Part shown: positions 30,464 to 43,782 of the stretch, piece by piece | Layout of the letters: every line of letters starts with the position of its first letter | How positions within the stretch are numbered: the stretch's first letter is position 1 | Source: Dermatophagoides farinae | Lineage: Eukaryota; Arthropoda; Arachnida; Sarcoptiformes; Pyroglyphidae | DNA: 64,000 bases | Direction of reading: 5' to 3' | Assembly (NCBI RefSeq): GCF_024713945.1 | Contig: NC_134679.1 | Coordinates: 5,213,001 to 5,277,000 of the forward strand | The notes under the pieces: model-generated | Told to the model about the DNA's origin: nothing | Databases searched by the model: none | What the model saw: only the letters and a program-made list of their open reading frames with translations | Translations under genes and position numbers: made by a program

Positions 30464-30469
30464 AATAAA
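30464..30469 (+). other. Poly(A) signal AATAAA
   Basis: Lies 136 nt after the stop of the Lys-rich gene. An earlier AATAAA at 30338-30343 is very close to the stop. Confidence 0.5.
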
Positions 30470-30527
30470 ATATTTTTTCAAATTGTTAATTTGAGTTTTT
30501 ATTTATTTATTTGATATCTTAAAAAAC

Positions 30528-31434
30528 ATGGCTGTAAGATTGATTTTATCTTCGAATCGATCAATATTGATTGTAACTGCTGAATTTTTTGTTTTGTTTC
30601 AAAAAATTTGCTTTAGGGTCCAACGAAAGGAGGTGGTAAACAAGCTACCAAAGGACAGAAGCAAATTTATCTGGAAAATAAAGAAACAATCAAACATTAT
30701 ACATACATGTCTTCCATATCGACGGTATTTATTGCATTGAAACTATTTTTAATGTTTGTTATCAAATTTATCTGAACACTTTTTTTTCAGCTAATTTATT
30801 TGATTCTAATGTTAATATATTGGAGAGATTTATTGTTTACATTCAAATATATTGTGAGTATAAATTTTTGGCCAAAACAGCAGTTACAGCAGTCATCTAT
30901 CTAAACAAAAAATTTTTATCCAAATTAAAGTTGGGATTCATTTACTGTATAATTGTTCATGGATTTTCACTTTCAATGATGAAATATATGGCAAAGCCGG
31001 TATTCAATTCTACCGGATCATTGGTGGATGGTGGAACTGATCTTAATATGGAAAAAGGATTTGCAGAGTAAGTTTTAATATTTTAAACTTTCATTCACGA
31101 TTAAATAAATTTAACAAATTTTTTTTCTCGGTTACAGACATTTTAAAGATTTAATTATCATCAATTCATTGATACAAGTTTTATCATTGATTTCCAATTA
31201 TTTTTGGTATTGTTGGTGTTTTGTAAGTTTGTTTTTTTTGTTCACTATTCTGCCTAATTCTAACTTTGGTTCGATTGTTAATTCTACCACACACAGGTAC
31301 CAATATATGCATTCTATTCATTATGGGTGAACATTTTAGGACCATGGTTTTTTGCACCACCACCACCAGAAGAGCAAGTGGATGAAAAAAAACAACGAAA
31401 AATGGAAAGAAAAATGCGTCGTGTAGCCCATTGA
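30528..31434 (+). CDS. TMEM208: TMEM208, ER membrane protein (SND3-type targeting factor)
   Basis: Six exons: 30528-30533, 30617-30724, 30791-30853, 30931-31067, 31138-31222, 31297-31434, giving 178 residues against 173 in human. TMEM208 is an ER multi-pass protein, the proposed animal counterpart of yeast Snd3, in SRP-independent targeting. Recognisable blocks are KQIYLENKETIKHYTYM at the N-terminus, VDGGTDLNMEKGFAEHFKD in the middle, and SLWVNILGPWFF followed by a basic KKQRKMERKM tail. Four hydrophobic segments are visible. The first coding exon has only six coding bases (Met-Ala). For intron 3 the acceptor TTAAAG/TTGGGA at 30930 was chosen because it keeps phase 0 and gives a spacing without gaps relative to the family; the nearer CAGs do not keep the frame. 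Confidence 0.9.
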
Positions 31435-31447
31435 ACTTTAACACAAC

Positions 31448-31453
31448 AATAAA
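31448..31453 (+). other. Poly(A) signal AATAAA
   Basis: Lies 14 nt after the TMEM208 stop, within a short intergenic space. Confidence 0.5.
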
Positions 31454-31718
31454 AAAAACAATACCAAAAATTAAATGTGAAATAATTTTCATCAAAAAAA
31501 AATTGATTTAGGTGTTTTTTTTGTATTTTAAAATTATTGTAAACAAAAAAAAAATTTCAATTGAAAACTGTATTGTTTAAAAATTTCACTAGATGGCGTG
31601 CACATAAACATGAATGATTCCACATTGATTCTAGCTCATTTCTAAAAAAAAAAAGTTTTATTTGTGTAATTTTATTGAAACATAACTACAGAATCTTTGA
31701 AAATAAAAACATTTTAAA

Positions 31719-33014
31719 ATGTCAACTAGATCTACAAGAAGACATGTTAATCGTGCCATTGTTAATTATGAATCTGAAAGCGATTCGGTCCAAACAAATG
31801 CTCCTGGATCATCAGGTGGTACTAGAAAAGTTGCATCAAATAATAGTGCCGATATTATGTGTTGTACGAATGAAACCGATTTACAAATTTTGATCTCCAA
31901 TTGTATTCGTCACATACTGCTCAATGACTATTCGAAATTGTTAATCAAACAATCAGATATCAATAAATATCTAATTGAAAATGTCATTCTTGGTCGTATA
32001 CAAATCAATCCACTCATTAAAATGGTTTGTCCTTTTAGATTCCTAAACCATACTTTTTTTCAATCAATTATTTTTTAGCTCAACCAGCGATTATGGAAAG
32101 ATTTTGGAATGATTCTCATAGAAGTTGAATGTTCACCAAAATCATTCATTTTATATACCATCTATAAAAATGATTTGTTTGCATTGAAAGAAATGAATAA
32201 TAAGGATGATGATGAAATTGAATTTGATACAACTCTAGTACCGGATGATTATGATGATGAAATCACGCCTAATTATGAAGATGATAGTAATTTTGATCAT
32301 CTAACTTATGATGAAGTTTTTGATAAGAACAAAAACACATTGATTCTCTTCATTTTGTCATTTATTTTGATTGAAGACGAAGAAAAAATATCGGAAAGCG
32401 AATTATTTTCAGCGTTAGAAGAAATAGGTCTTTATCTCGATCACAAATATGAAATAGCACATGATTGTGCCAGACAGAATATTCGTGAATTAATCTCCAA
32501 AGAATTTATACGTAAATCATATTTAAAACGAACAAAAAAACCAAATTCGGATACAAGTCTACCTGCCGATTATTATTATGAATGGGGAATTCGTTCAACG
32601 TTTGAATTTAAAAGATTGGATGTTTTGAATTTCATTAAAGATATTTACAATTGTGATGAAGTTCATATGAATTTGTTATTTGAAAAAGCAAAGAAAATGG
32701 ATCAACAACGTGAAAAATTAATTACGAATGCCATCCGATCTGTTGATCATAATTATCCTATTGATAATAATCAAATCTCGAACGATTTAAATGGTCATAT
32801 AGAAATTAGTGTAAATGAAAATATTACTCAACCAAGACGATCACAACGACATTCACAAATCGAAACTCAGTCTACTTCTTCATCAACAAACTATCGTAAA
32901 CAACAGAAAAGAGTGGCTGAAATTTCTTCAATTTCAGAAACAACAACATCATTACCATTACCATCACCACCACCATCTAAACGGTTGGCAACAAGACGAT
33001 CAACTAGAAAATAA
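31719..33014 (+). CDS. NSMCE3: MAGE-domain protein, NSE3 subunit of the SMC5/6 complex
   Basis: Two exons, 31719-32024 and 32079-33014, phase 0, 413 residues. NSE3 joins NSE1 and NSE4 in the SMC5/6 complex, which acts in DNA repair; most invertebrates keep one MAGE gene of this kind. The tandem winged-helix MAGE homology domain spans about 50-335: a first part (LLIKQSDINKYLIENVILG), the core (LILFILSFILIEDEEKISE, SELFSALEEIGLYLDHKYE) and the diagnostic end (DYYYEWGIRSTFEFKRLDVL). An acidic insert of about 40 residues (rich in Asp/Glu, around 32200-32320) interrupts the domain. The tail is basic and Ser-rich (RRSQRHSQ, KRLATRRSTRK), possibly nuclear. The start is the first ATG after an A-rich leader, 284 nt after the TMEM208 stop. 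Confidence 0.85.
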
Positions 33015-33097
33015 ATTAAACACAACAGTTTAATTATATACTGCCATTATTTTTGTTATAATGATAATGTAATAATGTAATTAATGGAAAAAAAATT

Positions 33098-33103
33098 AAT
33101 AAA
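33098..33103 (+). other. Poly(A) signal AATAAA
   Basis: Candidate signal of the NSE3 gene, 83 nt past the stop. Another AATAAA overlaps the stop codon itself (33010-33015). Confidence 0.5.
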
Positions 33104-33215
33104 ATAAAAACTTTAAAATGATGACTAATTTTTTCATATTTTTTCTTTAGAATTAAAATTTTAGAAATAGATAAATATATACTTTTTTTGTGTAACAAGA
33201 ACTGTTTAGTTAAAG

Positions 33216-33902
33216 ATGAATAAAAAAGAACAACAACATATGGCCAACAACAACATACCGAAACAATGTTCAAATAATGATTGTAGATTTTATGCATCCG
33301 AACAATTCAATGGTTTCTGTTCAGCATGTTGGAATAAACAGATGAAATCAATGATTCAACAACAACAACAACATGAACAACAACAACAACATGAACAAAA
33401 TAATATACGTCCATTACCAGAAATATTAAGGCCAACATCGCGAACAACATTTCGTTCATCAAGTTATGAACGTTCGAAAAATTCCATACAAAAAATTGCC
33501 AAATCATCTCATGTATCAATCAAATCGATACGAATGGAATTGGATATGATTCAAAATAAAATTAATAGTAATGATAATGATGAAATGATCATTATCAAAA
33601 ATAATTTAACAACTGAATCATTAAATATGGAAAAATCTGATGGTAAAAGTTTGAATAATGTAATAAAAAAGAAAATTAGACGAAAAAAAGAAAACAGCAA
33701 CAAAAGTAACGAAAATCGATGCCAAATCTGTCCACGTAGTATAAAAATTATTGGATTCGATTGTCGATGTGGTGGTCGTTATTGTATTGAACATCGACTT
33801 GCTAAAGAACATCTCTGTCAATTTGATTATCGTACATATGGTATTAATGAATTAACGAAAGCCAATCCTAAAGTTGTTGGTGATAAAATTAAAAAAATCT
33901 AA
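33216..33902 (+). CDS. A20/AN1 zinc-finger protein (ZFAND5/6 type)
   Basis: A single exon of 228 residues. An A20-type finger lies at residues about 18-40 (C-x4-C, then C-x2-C in NGFCSACW), and an AN1 finger at about 166-203 with the expected ligands: CQIC, then FDCRCGGRYC, EHRLAKEHLC. The tail (KANPKVVGDKIKKI) matches the conserved end of ZFAND5/6. These proteins bind ubiquitin through A20, and the proteasome or other partners in stress responses. The linker is longer than usual in parts, with Gln/His runs from CAA repeats and a Lys-rich patch. No intron is seen, unlike its neighbours. The start is 201 nt after the NSE3 stop. Confidence 0.87.
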   Translation: MNKKEQQHMANNNIPKQCSNNDCRFYASEQFNGFCSACWNKQMKSMIQQQQQHEQQQQHEQNNIRPLPEILRPTSRTTFRSSSYERSKNSIQKIAKSSHVSIKSIRMELDMIQNKINSNDNDEMIIIKNNLTTESLNMEKSDGKSLNNVIKKKIRRKKENSNKSNENRCQICPRSIKIIGFDCRCGGRYCIEHRLAKEHLCQFDYRTYGINELTKANPKVVGDKIKKI

Positions 33903-34099
33903 GTTTATTTTTTTTCCTTATTATACTTACTTGTAGTTTTTTTTTCTGGTTCCCAGAATTGATAATGATTGACAAGGTCGTAGAGAATATTCTGCGCAAA
34001 AATCATTTCCAATTAATCAATGAAAAAAAAATGATGTTTGTATGCTGAATTTCTGTTGAATTTCGTATTTTTTTTTGTTTTGTTTTGCTATTTTAAAAA

Positions 34100-34105
34100 A
34101 ATAAA
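34100..34105 (+). other. Poly(A) signal AATAAA
   Basis: Candidate signal of the ZFAND gene, 197 nt past the stop. Confidence 0.45.
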
Positions 34106-37100
34106 TCCAATTCATATTTCCAATTCACATCACATCATCATTATATATTAATAATGAATGTTATTATGTTGTATAATTTGTAACCACAAAATGATGTTCC
34201 CATGAGATTAACTACACACACGTTGGAAGAATATTCTGTTCTTAAAATTAATATTTCATAACATACATACATACACATCCATACAAACAATCTGGAATTG
34301 CAATTTAAAATTACTTTGAAAAATGTAATTTTTTCTCTTTTCTTTATTTTCTTATTTTCTCTATCTCACTTTTTTTTGTTTTCATTCGAAAAAAATAAGT
34401 TACACTTTATAATAACTCATTATAATTTCAACTATTTCAGCTTGATATTTTTTTTTTTTTAGTTTCAATTAAGATTTTTTTTTCTTGGTCTTCATTTACA
34501 TAATGAAATTCGATACTCATGATCATGATGATGATGATGATGATGATGCGAATGCGTAATATTCACAGAAAACCAGATACTATCAATATATGAACAAGGA
34601 TGATTCAATTTTTCATTCATTTCTCATAGATGAAATTGGAAATTTGATTAAAGAAAGAAAAAACTTGTATTTAATAAATTTGTCGATTTCAGCCAAAAAA
34701 AAAATCGATCCGCATATTCAATTACGTTCGGGTTTCTAATTGAAAATTTTGAAATTTTTTTTTTTTTTACTGTAACACTACATATGAATTGTTTGGTTTG
34801 GTTCTAAAATTCTAATTAAAAGTTTCAAATTGATTTTTCTTTTTCATTCAATTTAGCTTTTAGGATATTTTTCTGAATTCTTAATTGCAAAAAAAAAAAT
34901 TAAACTGACCATTTTCATTTTTTTTCCCCATTCATTGATTTATATGTTAATAATGTTGGTAGTGGCACCATTTATATTGTGTCTTTTGGATGATTTTTCT
35001 TTTTCATTGTTTTTTTTCCTTTGTTAGAAAAAAATTACATGAATCTTAAATAACTGTGAAAAAAAATTTACAATAAATAAATGTCTTTATTACACATCAT
35101 TATCATTATAGATATTGATAATAATGCGCACACCATAAGCTTCAGAATGATTTTTTTTTGTTTGCCCTGGTGATGATAATGATTATAATGAACCCAAAAA
35201 AAAAACAAATGTTCAGAGATTCTATTTTCATGCGTGTGTGTGTGTAAAGAATAGTTCAAAAGTATTATGGTGGCGCGGGTACATGCATGTTTCGAATATA
35301 AATGTAAATTTCATAAATTAGATTTAGATATTTCCATCCATGAAACGAGAGAATGAGATTTTTATATTCTGTCATTCTATCCATACAACAACAACAACAA
35401 CACTGCCAACAACAACAGCAGACATGGATAATATTTACCCTTTATAATGAAAAAATTATTACATCAAGCATAAAACCTGAAGGCTGCTGCTGCTGCTGCT
35501 GCAGCTGTAATATGAAAGCTAATCAAAAACAAAAAAAAACTCTTGTTGATTAATAATGAGTTCAATTGTCTGTCACAAAAATTTTTCATTTTTTCTTCTT
35601 TCGATTTTTTTTTTCGTTTTGTCTATAAATACCATTGAACTCATTATTTCAATCATCCAATCATCAAATCCATCAATTTTATTCATTAAACGAACAAAAA
35701 AAAATCACGAATATTCAATGATAAAAATAGATTGTCAATAGAGATTCACTGAAAATGATGATGATAATGATTATTCGCATTTCACAATGAAAAAAAAACT
35801 TTTTTTTTTAATTGTTATGAAAACAGCCTCGTAATATGATGAATGAATTGTTGATTTTTTTTTCTCATCCACTATTTTTTCTATAGAATATGTTTTATTG
35901 TTTGCAGTAAATGTCAAAAGTTTTGTTTTGTTTTTGTTTGACAATGTGATGATGTGTAATGCCATTCAAATAATAAAAATGTCCTTGGAAGGTGAATAAT
36001 ATTTATTTATTCATTCATTCATTCATTCATTTTCGCTCAATTGTTATTTTAAATTGTATCCAAAAAAAAAAAAAAAACAAAAACAAATCATCTGCTATGA
36101 TTTTATTTGAATCATCTTTTTTTTGTATTTCAGGTTTCCGGTGCGTGTGTGTATGTGTTTTTATGGAAACTACGAATCTAAAGGTAGGAGAAAAACGAAT
36201 CACAAAATTCATGTTCAATGAAATTCTCATTTCCTTTTTTGTTTTTTTTTTTTGTTTTTGTTACCATCCACAACAATATTGCTCTGTTGTTTAACACATG
36301 AAATTTCAGTGTTTTTCAAAAAAAAAAAAAAAACAAAACAAAAAACACATTCATTTTAATTTTCGTTCAATCTAATTTCGAGATAAATTTTTTTTTTCAT
36401 TTTGATCTAAATCTTTATTATTTTCCATTATTGAATAGTGAATGTTAATCAACATTAGAATTATTTGTCTGATGTTTGACAAATGAATCTATATATTGAC
36501 AATGGTTACCGACCATAAACCACATTTGCCACATTCAATATATTGACAATTTGAATTAGATTTGAAATATTCTTTTTTTTTCTTGTCCCATATAACAATA
36601 TTGTTTGTTTGTTTGTTTGTCTGTTTTGTTGTTCACCAAATTTAATGAATCGAATAAAATTGGCTGATTTGAAACAACAAAAAAAAATCAATCAATTTTT
36701 AATGTTGGTTCATTTCATATTTAAATAAGCTGAAATTTTTGTCAAAAAAAAATGGCCATTCGTTATCAGAGAAAAATGGCATGAAAATGGGAAAAAAAAT
36801 ATCCGGAATTCTTGTTATTTAACATTTATAGAAATGAAATACATTTTATTATTAACAAAAAAAAATTCTGGATCCATTTTTCAGTGCAAAAAAATTATGA
36901 TCATCAAGAATCACAAGGTGGGATTACAAGTACTCTAAATGGAGAAAAAAACAAAAACAAAAATAATTTCCACATGTCGATTGTTTTTTTCTCAATACAA
37001 TAAACATATTATTCTTTCTTTTAGTTTATGTTACACTAATCATTTGTTAGCCATAATCGAAAAGTAGAATTTATTATTATTATTATTTTGTTGATTGAAT

Positions 37101-38411
37101 AGATTCAGTGCAGAATCGATTTTTCAATTTGATTCATTTATATTATGGATTTAGCTTGATTATCATCATCATCATCATTATAGCTGTCATTATTACGATA
37201 ATAATGGTATACATTTGGGACCGAATTAGATGGATAGATGAATGAATGATGATGAGATAAGAAAAAGGAAAGAAGAAAAACATTCAATCATTCTATATTG
37301 ATTTGTTTGTTTGTTTGTTTGTTTTGTAAACAGAGATAGTTTGTTGTTGAAAAATATAGATCAATATACATTGGCCAATAATGATGATGATGATGAAATA
37401 TTTGTTATCCATATTATATGGATGATAATGCTGATTTAATCCAGAAATATATCGTAGTGAATTTTTCGTTAAATTCCTTGCTAAGATTTGGGCTTTTTGT
37501 TTTCGTCATCGTTTTGATAAAATATAGATGTTAAATGACGTACGTTAAGTGCAAATACCAGTGTATTGGCCATTGCCAAAAAAAAATTTATTGATTTTTC
37601 TTCAAATTTTTTTTCTTTTGCTTCCTGAATGAAAAAAAAATTCCTTACTTCGACCTTTCGGATTATATATTCGACGATGACAATAATTGAGAGACGGAGA
37701 AGAGAAAAAGCAATCTGATCAAATTAATTAATATGATATGATTTGGGCAAAAAAAATTCCCATGAAATGGGGCTAAATTCTTCAGTATTAGGTAATAATA
37801 ATTGTTACATTTTCTGTACATTACAATGTATAATATGTAGAAAATTATAAATAGTCAAAATGAAAATCGAATTCTGAAAGGTCAGATTTCATCCCTTGAC
37901 GATGATGACGCCCTGGATTTTAATTTATTATTATTATTATTAGAATATTTTTTTTCTCTATTCAAACATTGTCATCATACTATGCTTTGAATGAGCAAAA
38001 AAAAAATTCGTAGCCTTTATATATAATCACCAGAATAAGTAAACATTTATTGTCTAGAATTTATTTCGTACGTTAAAGGGAATGAAATTGAGGATGATTG
38101 AAGAATTGCTACAAAATTATAGCTTAAGAGAGCCAATATTCATGTATCAATCCATTGTGTCACATCAATAAATGATTGGGTTGTTCAAATTTCGAATGAA
38201 TTGCATAATAATCTGACACGGTAAATATACGACAGTTGAAAAAAAAATCCTTGATGTTTTAAATGCGCAATTTCTAAAACTGGTGCAAATAAACAAACAA
38301 ACAAAAAAAAATACGAAAAATTCAACACCCGGCGCCGGATTCGAAAATCTACGTTGAAACATTTCCAATTTTATTGACATATGCGCATTTGGATATTTTT
38401 GCACTTTTTTT

Positions 38412-38472
38412 TGTGTGTGTGTTTATTCGGATAATGAAACAAGAATTCGTTATCCGAATGAACACACACACA
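38412..38472 (+). repeat. Long hairpin (23-bp stem, 15-nt loop)
   Basis: The left arm 38412-38434 and right arm 38450-38472 pair over 23 bp with one G-T wobble. The outer part is TG/CA repeat; the inner part is unique (ATTCGGATAA against TTATCCGAAT). The loop is 38435-38449. Confidence 0.8.
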
Positions 38473-41400
38473 CATCTTCACACACACACTTAGTAAGTGG
38501 CAGAGAATTTTTTTCTTTCTACTTTTAATAGTTCCATCGAGACATAAGCAACAACATATCAGGCTAGAAGAATTTTTTTTTCAAATATATCGACAGTTGG
38601 TATCTGGTTATGTATCGATACAGATCATTTATTTAATCGATTCAGCATTATATTTGTTTGTTGTCTTGAAATTGTTTGGTTAAGTTTTTCGTGATTTTAT
38701 AAATGCAGCTATAAATTGTATACAAAATTAAAATTCTATATTATCATTCTGTAGTTTGTTTATTGATTTTTTTTTCTCTTGTCATTTCACATTTCATCAT
38801 CATCATCATCATTGTTGTTGTCATTGTCATTATTATAATATATTGTTTTGATTAATAAGGTCACAACAACATCATTTAAAAAAAAATTTAAATTCAAGCA
38901 AATTCTGATTGTTTATTGATTTTTCTTTTCTTTGAATTCATAATTATACAATGTATACAATGATCGACAATCAATGATTTTTTCAAGTTTTCACGTTTAT
39001 TTCATTTTTTGGCCAATCAATAATCAATCATTAAAACATAATTGATAATCAATAAATCAAATCAATTTTCATCATCATTTGTCATTGGATTCTTATTTAA
39101 TTTATAATCAATACTTTGATATGGATTCCGAAATAAATCTATAGATTTGTTATTCTGATAATTATTTCTTTCATCAAATAAAGTTTTCTTTCAAATTGTC
39201 GTAACATACATAAAGATAGAGAGAGATGAGATGAGATTTATTTTCAATTTCATCATTTTGTTCTTGTGTGCTTGTATTTTTGAAACTTGAATGAACTTTT
39301 ACTAAAAACAAATCAATCAATCAATCAATTATTATTATTAAATACAACATTATTATCGATCAATATTGTCAATGGTATCACTGGATTTGTAAAGCAAATG
39401 TGATTGAGAAAAGAAATAGTCTCTAGTATTATTCTACCAATTTGAAATAAATAAAAGGTATGTACTGAATTTTGCCATTTTTGCTATAGTTTTGTATTTT
39501 TAATTTTCTTAAAATAACAATAATTTGATTGTCAAAGAATTCATCTCACAATATATACATCACCGTATCAGAGTGATTTGTTGTTGTTGTTGAATTCTTG
39601 CATTTTTTTGACATTCCTCATACGATTCTATATATATTAATAATCAAACAAATTAATTTTCATTACTATATCCTATCCTATTCCTATCATAATGAAATTC
39701 ACTGAATTCTATTTTTTTTTTTTTTTTTTGTATCCAATCATCTAAGGATTTATACATGGATTTTTTTTCAGATTCCACAAAATGCAGACACATATTGCTT
39801 CGGAACAAAATAAAAAAAAAATTTGCCAGGATATAGAATTTGTAATTAAAACAATCATTATCAAGTCAATCCATGATCCATGATTAAAGCTTTAGGGGCT
39901 CTGAATAGAATCAAGATTCTAGAATAAAATGGCTCCGGATCTAAATAATCAAAACAACAACATCGATGAAAAAAAACCCATGAGATCTACTGACTAGTTT
40001 TATTCATTCAATTGTTTGAATAAAAGAAGAAAATTATATATTCCAAAAGTATCATGATGATAATGATGATGATGGAAATTATTCGATTTCAAAAGAACAA
40101 CAACAACAACAACAAAAAACTTTTGTGATCTGATTCTAATCAATATTAACCCAAACTTTTATCATGATATCTATTTACATTACACCATCATCACATTGTT
40201 GATTATTTTTTTTTATTTTTTTGTTTTGTTTTTTTTCTTCTTTCGCTTATTGGCTTCATTCATTTGATTAGTAGTGGTGGTTTTTTTTTGATATATCTGC
40301 GATATATATTCAAATGAATTCTATTCATTCACACTAAGAATCCGTTTCATCAAAACAATACAAATTCATTTGCTTGTTCAGTTTGGCAGTATAGATGAAC
40401 CACTATTTTTTTGTTTGTTTGTTGCATAATTAAAACCTCATGCATGTGAACAGCCTGAATAGCCTGAAAATAATTATACACATGCACAGATTAATTTTTC
40501 AATTATATTGTATGCATCACTAAAATGAATAGAAGAGAAAAATTCTGATGGAATTTTTTTTTTCTTTTGATCGATTCATAGTCTATTAGACTTTTTATCA
40601 AAGAATTTCTTTTAGGTTTTTATTTTCTGCCACTATTATTATTAAAATTGATTCTTAATCTAATATGTCTGAATGACGACGACAACGATTCATTAAATTC
40701 AATTTTTTTTCTCGATTTCATTCAAATACATATATCGATTCAATCATTTACAAATCATCCATTTTTTTTTTTGCTTAATAATGTTGATATTGATTTGATG
40801 CGTTTTGCATTTGCAATGCACTTTCCCCTCATAAACGGAGAGGGAAAAAGAATTGTACGGAAGAGAAATTTTTTATTTTTACGATCCGCAATTCTTTTTA
40901 TTTCCCGACCATCTTTATTTGTTGTGGTTGTTATTGCTGCTGCTGTTGCTGCTGATGCCAATGCATCATTTGTTTAAATATCATTGGTTCAACGGTTTTA
41001 TTTCCCATCACAATTTTTACCATTTGATAGTATACCATCAACAATGATGATTGAACCTCAATCAATGAAGCGTGTTTTTTTTCTAATCAAATTTTCAAAG
41101 ATAAAAAGGCAAATTTATAACATTTATAATGAAGGGGACTAAACATAGATAGAAATTATTGGTTTGTGAAAAAAAAAAGATTTCATTTCCCCACCCCCAC
41201 CCAGTCTCACATTCTCTCCATTTCCATCTTTTTCGTTGTACATTTTCTCATTTTTTTATGATGCGATATTGTAATCAATGTTTTTTTTTATTTAAAGAAA
41301 AAAAGTTTTTTTTCTTCATAACCATTTTGTCTTAATGAGTGAATTAATGATAAAATGAAATGTAAAATAATTGGGACGAGAAATGGAAAGAAATTATTTG

Positions 41401-43083
41401 TTGTTGTTGTTGTTGTTGTATCATTGATGGTCTCCTCTTTGATCATTATCCCGGAATTTTTTCCTTTTTTCTTCCAAAAAATTTGGTTAAATTTTAATAA
41501 AAAAGAGAGAGAGAGAAAGTTTTTCATCCCTATTTGAATACAAAATTCTAACGATTCTGGCTAATAAATTGATTGAATAAATTGAGATTTTTTTCACTTT
41601 CTCTCGCTCTCGCTTTCTCCTATTAACGAGTGTCATTAACTGATCGATTTGCTTGAAATGTAATTTTATAATTCATTGTTGTTGACCTCTTTGGTCTAAT
41701 CAAAATTTCAGAAAAAAAGAAGTAGGAAAAAAGGCCATAAAATAGGATGAAATGAATGAAAAAAAAAAATCAAATAGCAAAAAGTTTCATTTTATTCACA
41801 TTCTTTATAATGAAAAAAAATAATAGTTACCTAATACTGCATTTTTTTTACTTTTAGAAAAATTATTTTATTATATATGATGATGATGAACACACAAGAA
41901 TGACCAATTGCTACCATAAATGAATAGATGAAGATTCAACTGACCACTCACATATAACATAATAAAATTGTTAAAATCAATGTACGTTGATCAGGCTCCG
42001 GATGTTATTTCGTTTCGTTTTTCTTTCTTCGTGTGTGCGTATGTTATATACTCAAATTTTCAGTGGACTTTATCCTATTATCCATAGGCCATATTATACA
42101 CACACTAATGGACATTTGTTCCAAAAAAAAACATGAACTTGGAAAGGAAATTTTATTTTTTTTCCAATTCATTTCGGTTTGTTATGTTCTCTACTACATT
42201 AGCTTTCTTTTTTTTCTCTCTCTCTCTCTCTCTCATTTGATTTAGTTTTTATCAAGAAAATTAGCCAACAAGATGGTTGGATTATTTTTTTTTGCCCTCT
42301 AAACATCTACGCATCATAATTTTTTTTTTTATTTCATCGTTTCATCATTCTCTGTATTCTGGTTAATTCCACAAGACAAATGCGTGTGTTTGAGATTTCA
42401 AAGGTTTTTTCATTTCATTCTCTTTCATTGATTTCATTTCCACACACACGCACACACAAACGTGTTGAAATTTTTTTTTTCTATTCTCCGGTAATTTATG
42501 CGAATTTCTCTTCCACCAAATACACACACACACGCACACAAACTGATGACGACTACTGCATTTTATTTGTTTTAAATTGAATTTCATCATTTAATAGTTT
42601 TAGATCATCATCATCATCAGTAGTAAAATACTCACACACACACCCACACACACGTACACTGATCATTCATTGTTCTTCAGGGAAACATGAAAAAGTTTTT
42701 TTTCCTGTCTTAAATCTTTTGTCCAACAATAATATCATCACACACACACACACAAACATTTAAATAAATCTGTAAATTCATCCATCCACCCAATCCATTT
42801 ATTTTATTTTTCCATTTTTTTCCATTGTGATAATATACATTTGAAATGAAAGTTTAGCATCTATCGTCATCATTTTTTTTTTGTTTGAATGTGTAAACAA
42901 AATATTTATATTTTATTCATTTAAATGAAATGAAAACCATTGTTAAAATATGAAAAATCATTCATGCCAATGCATTACAAACAAACAAACACAATCGGCC
43001 ATTTTTTTGTTCCGAGAAGAAATAACCAAAAAAAAATATGGCCCCATAGGAATTTTGACCATTTTGGTTGTTGACAATCTATA

Positions 43084-43109
43084 TAGTAGTAGTAGTAGTA
43101 GTAGTAGTT
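43084..43109 (+). repeat. (TAG)n microsatellite
   Basis: About eight uninterrupted TAG units. Confidence 0.85.
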
Positions 43110-43743
43110 GTAGTAGACCTTTGTCATCATTATATTTGTGACATATATAAAATATATGAATAAAACGAATAATAAATGAATGGGAGGAAAATGATCCAGA
43201 GTATCATTTTTTTTTTCACTCAAATCATCAGCATTTATTTCGGTACTGCTACATGTATATACAATGTAGAATGATGATCTAGAAGAAAAAAATTACGATA
43301 TGTTGTAAAACACACAGCAAAAAAAAAAACACTAGAATTTTATCATTAATTTTGCCAAACAAAAATATTGATTGATAAAATCATTCAAGTTGGAATCACA
43401 ATTTAAATCATTAGCAGCAGTTTATTCGACTGTTTCTTTTTTTTGTAAATGGTTTTTTTTCTAAAACACCCGTTTTAAATATACCATCACCTTCACGTAG
43501 GGGCCATTATTATTATTGTTTTTTTTATTATCAACGAAAAATAAAAACAACAAGCAAAATTGAATGCATTATTTCCGTGTCATAAAAGAATTATGTTCAT
43601 ATTTTATAAGTGTTTTCCGAAAAAGGATATGATGAAAAATTATTTTTTTTTTTATTTTATTTCATGTCAACATTTTGCAACCAACTAAATTGAGTTGAAA
43701 AATAGACTTGTGTATTTTGCCAACACCATTAAAATATGGATGT

Positions 43744-43744
<1 letters not shown>

Positions 43745-43781
<37 letters not shown>
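43745..43781 (+). repeat. Poly-T tract, 37 nt
   Basis: The longest homopolymer in the window, flanked by TGTG and GTTGCC. Its true length is uncertain in any assembly. Confidence 0.9.

Positions 43782-43782
<1 letters not shown>

Noticed and set aside
31260-31290. tRNA B-box-like GGTTCGATT
   Set aside because: It lies inside a TMEM208 intron, lacks an A box at the right distance and no cloverleaf could be drawn.
38165-38404. Possible transposon fragment: a TTGGGTTGTTCAAAT stretch recalls mariner ends
   Set aside because: No terminal inverted repeat partner, no target-site duplication and no transposase motif in the neighbouring frame.
40648-40977. 109-codon frame ending in a Val/Ala-rich run
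   Set aside because: The tail is a translation of a (GTT)/(GCT) triplet repeat and the rest has no coding character.
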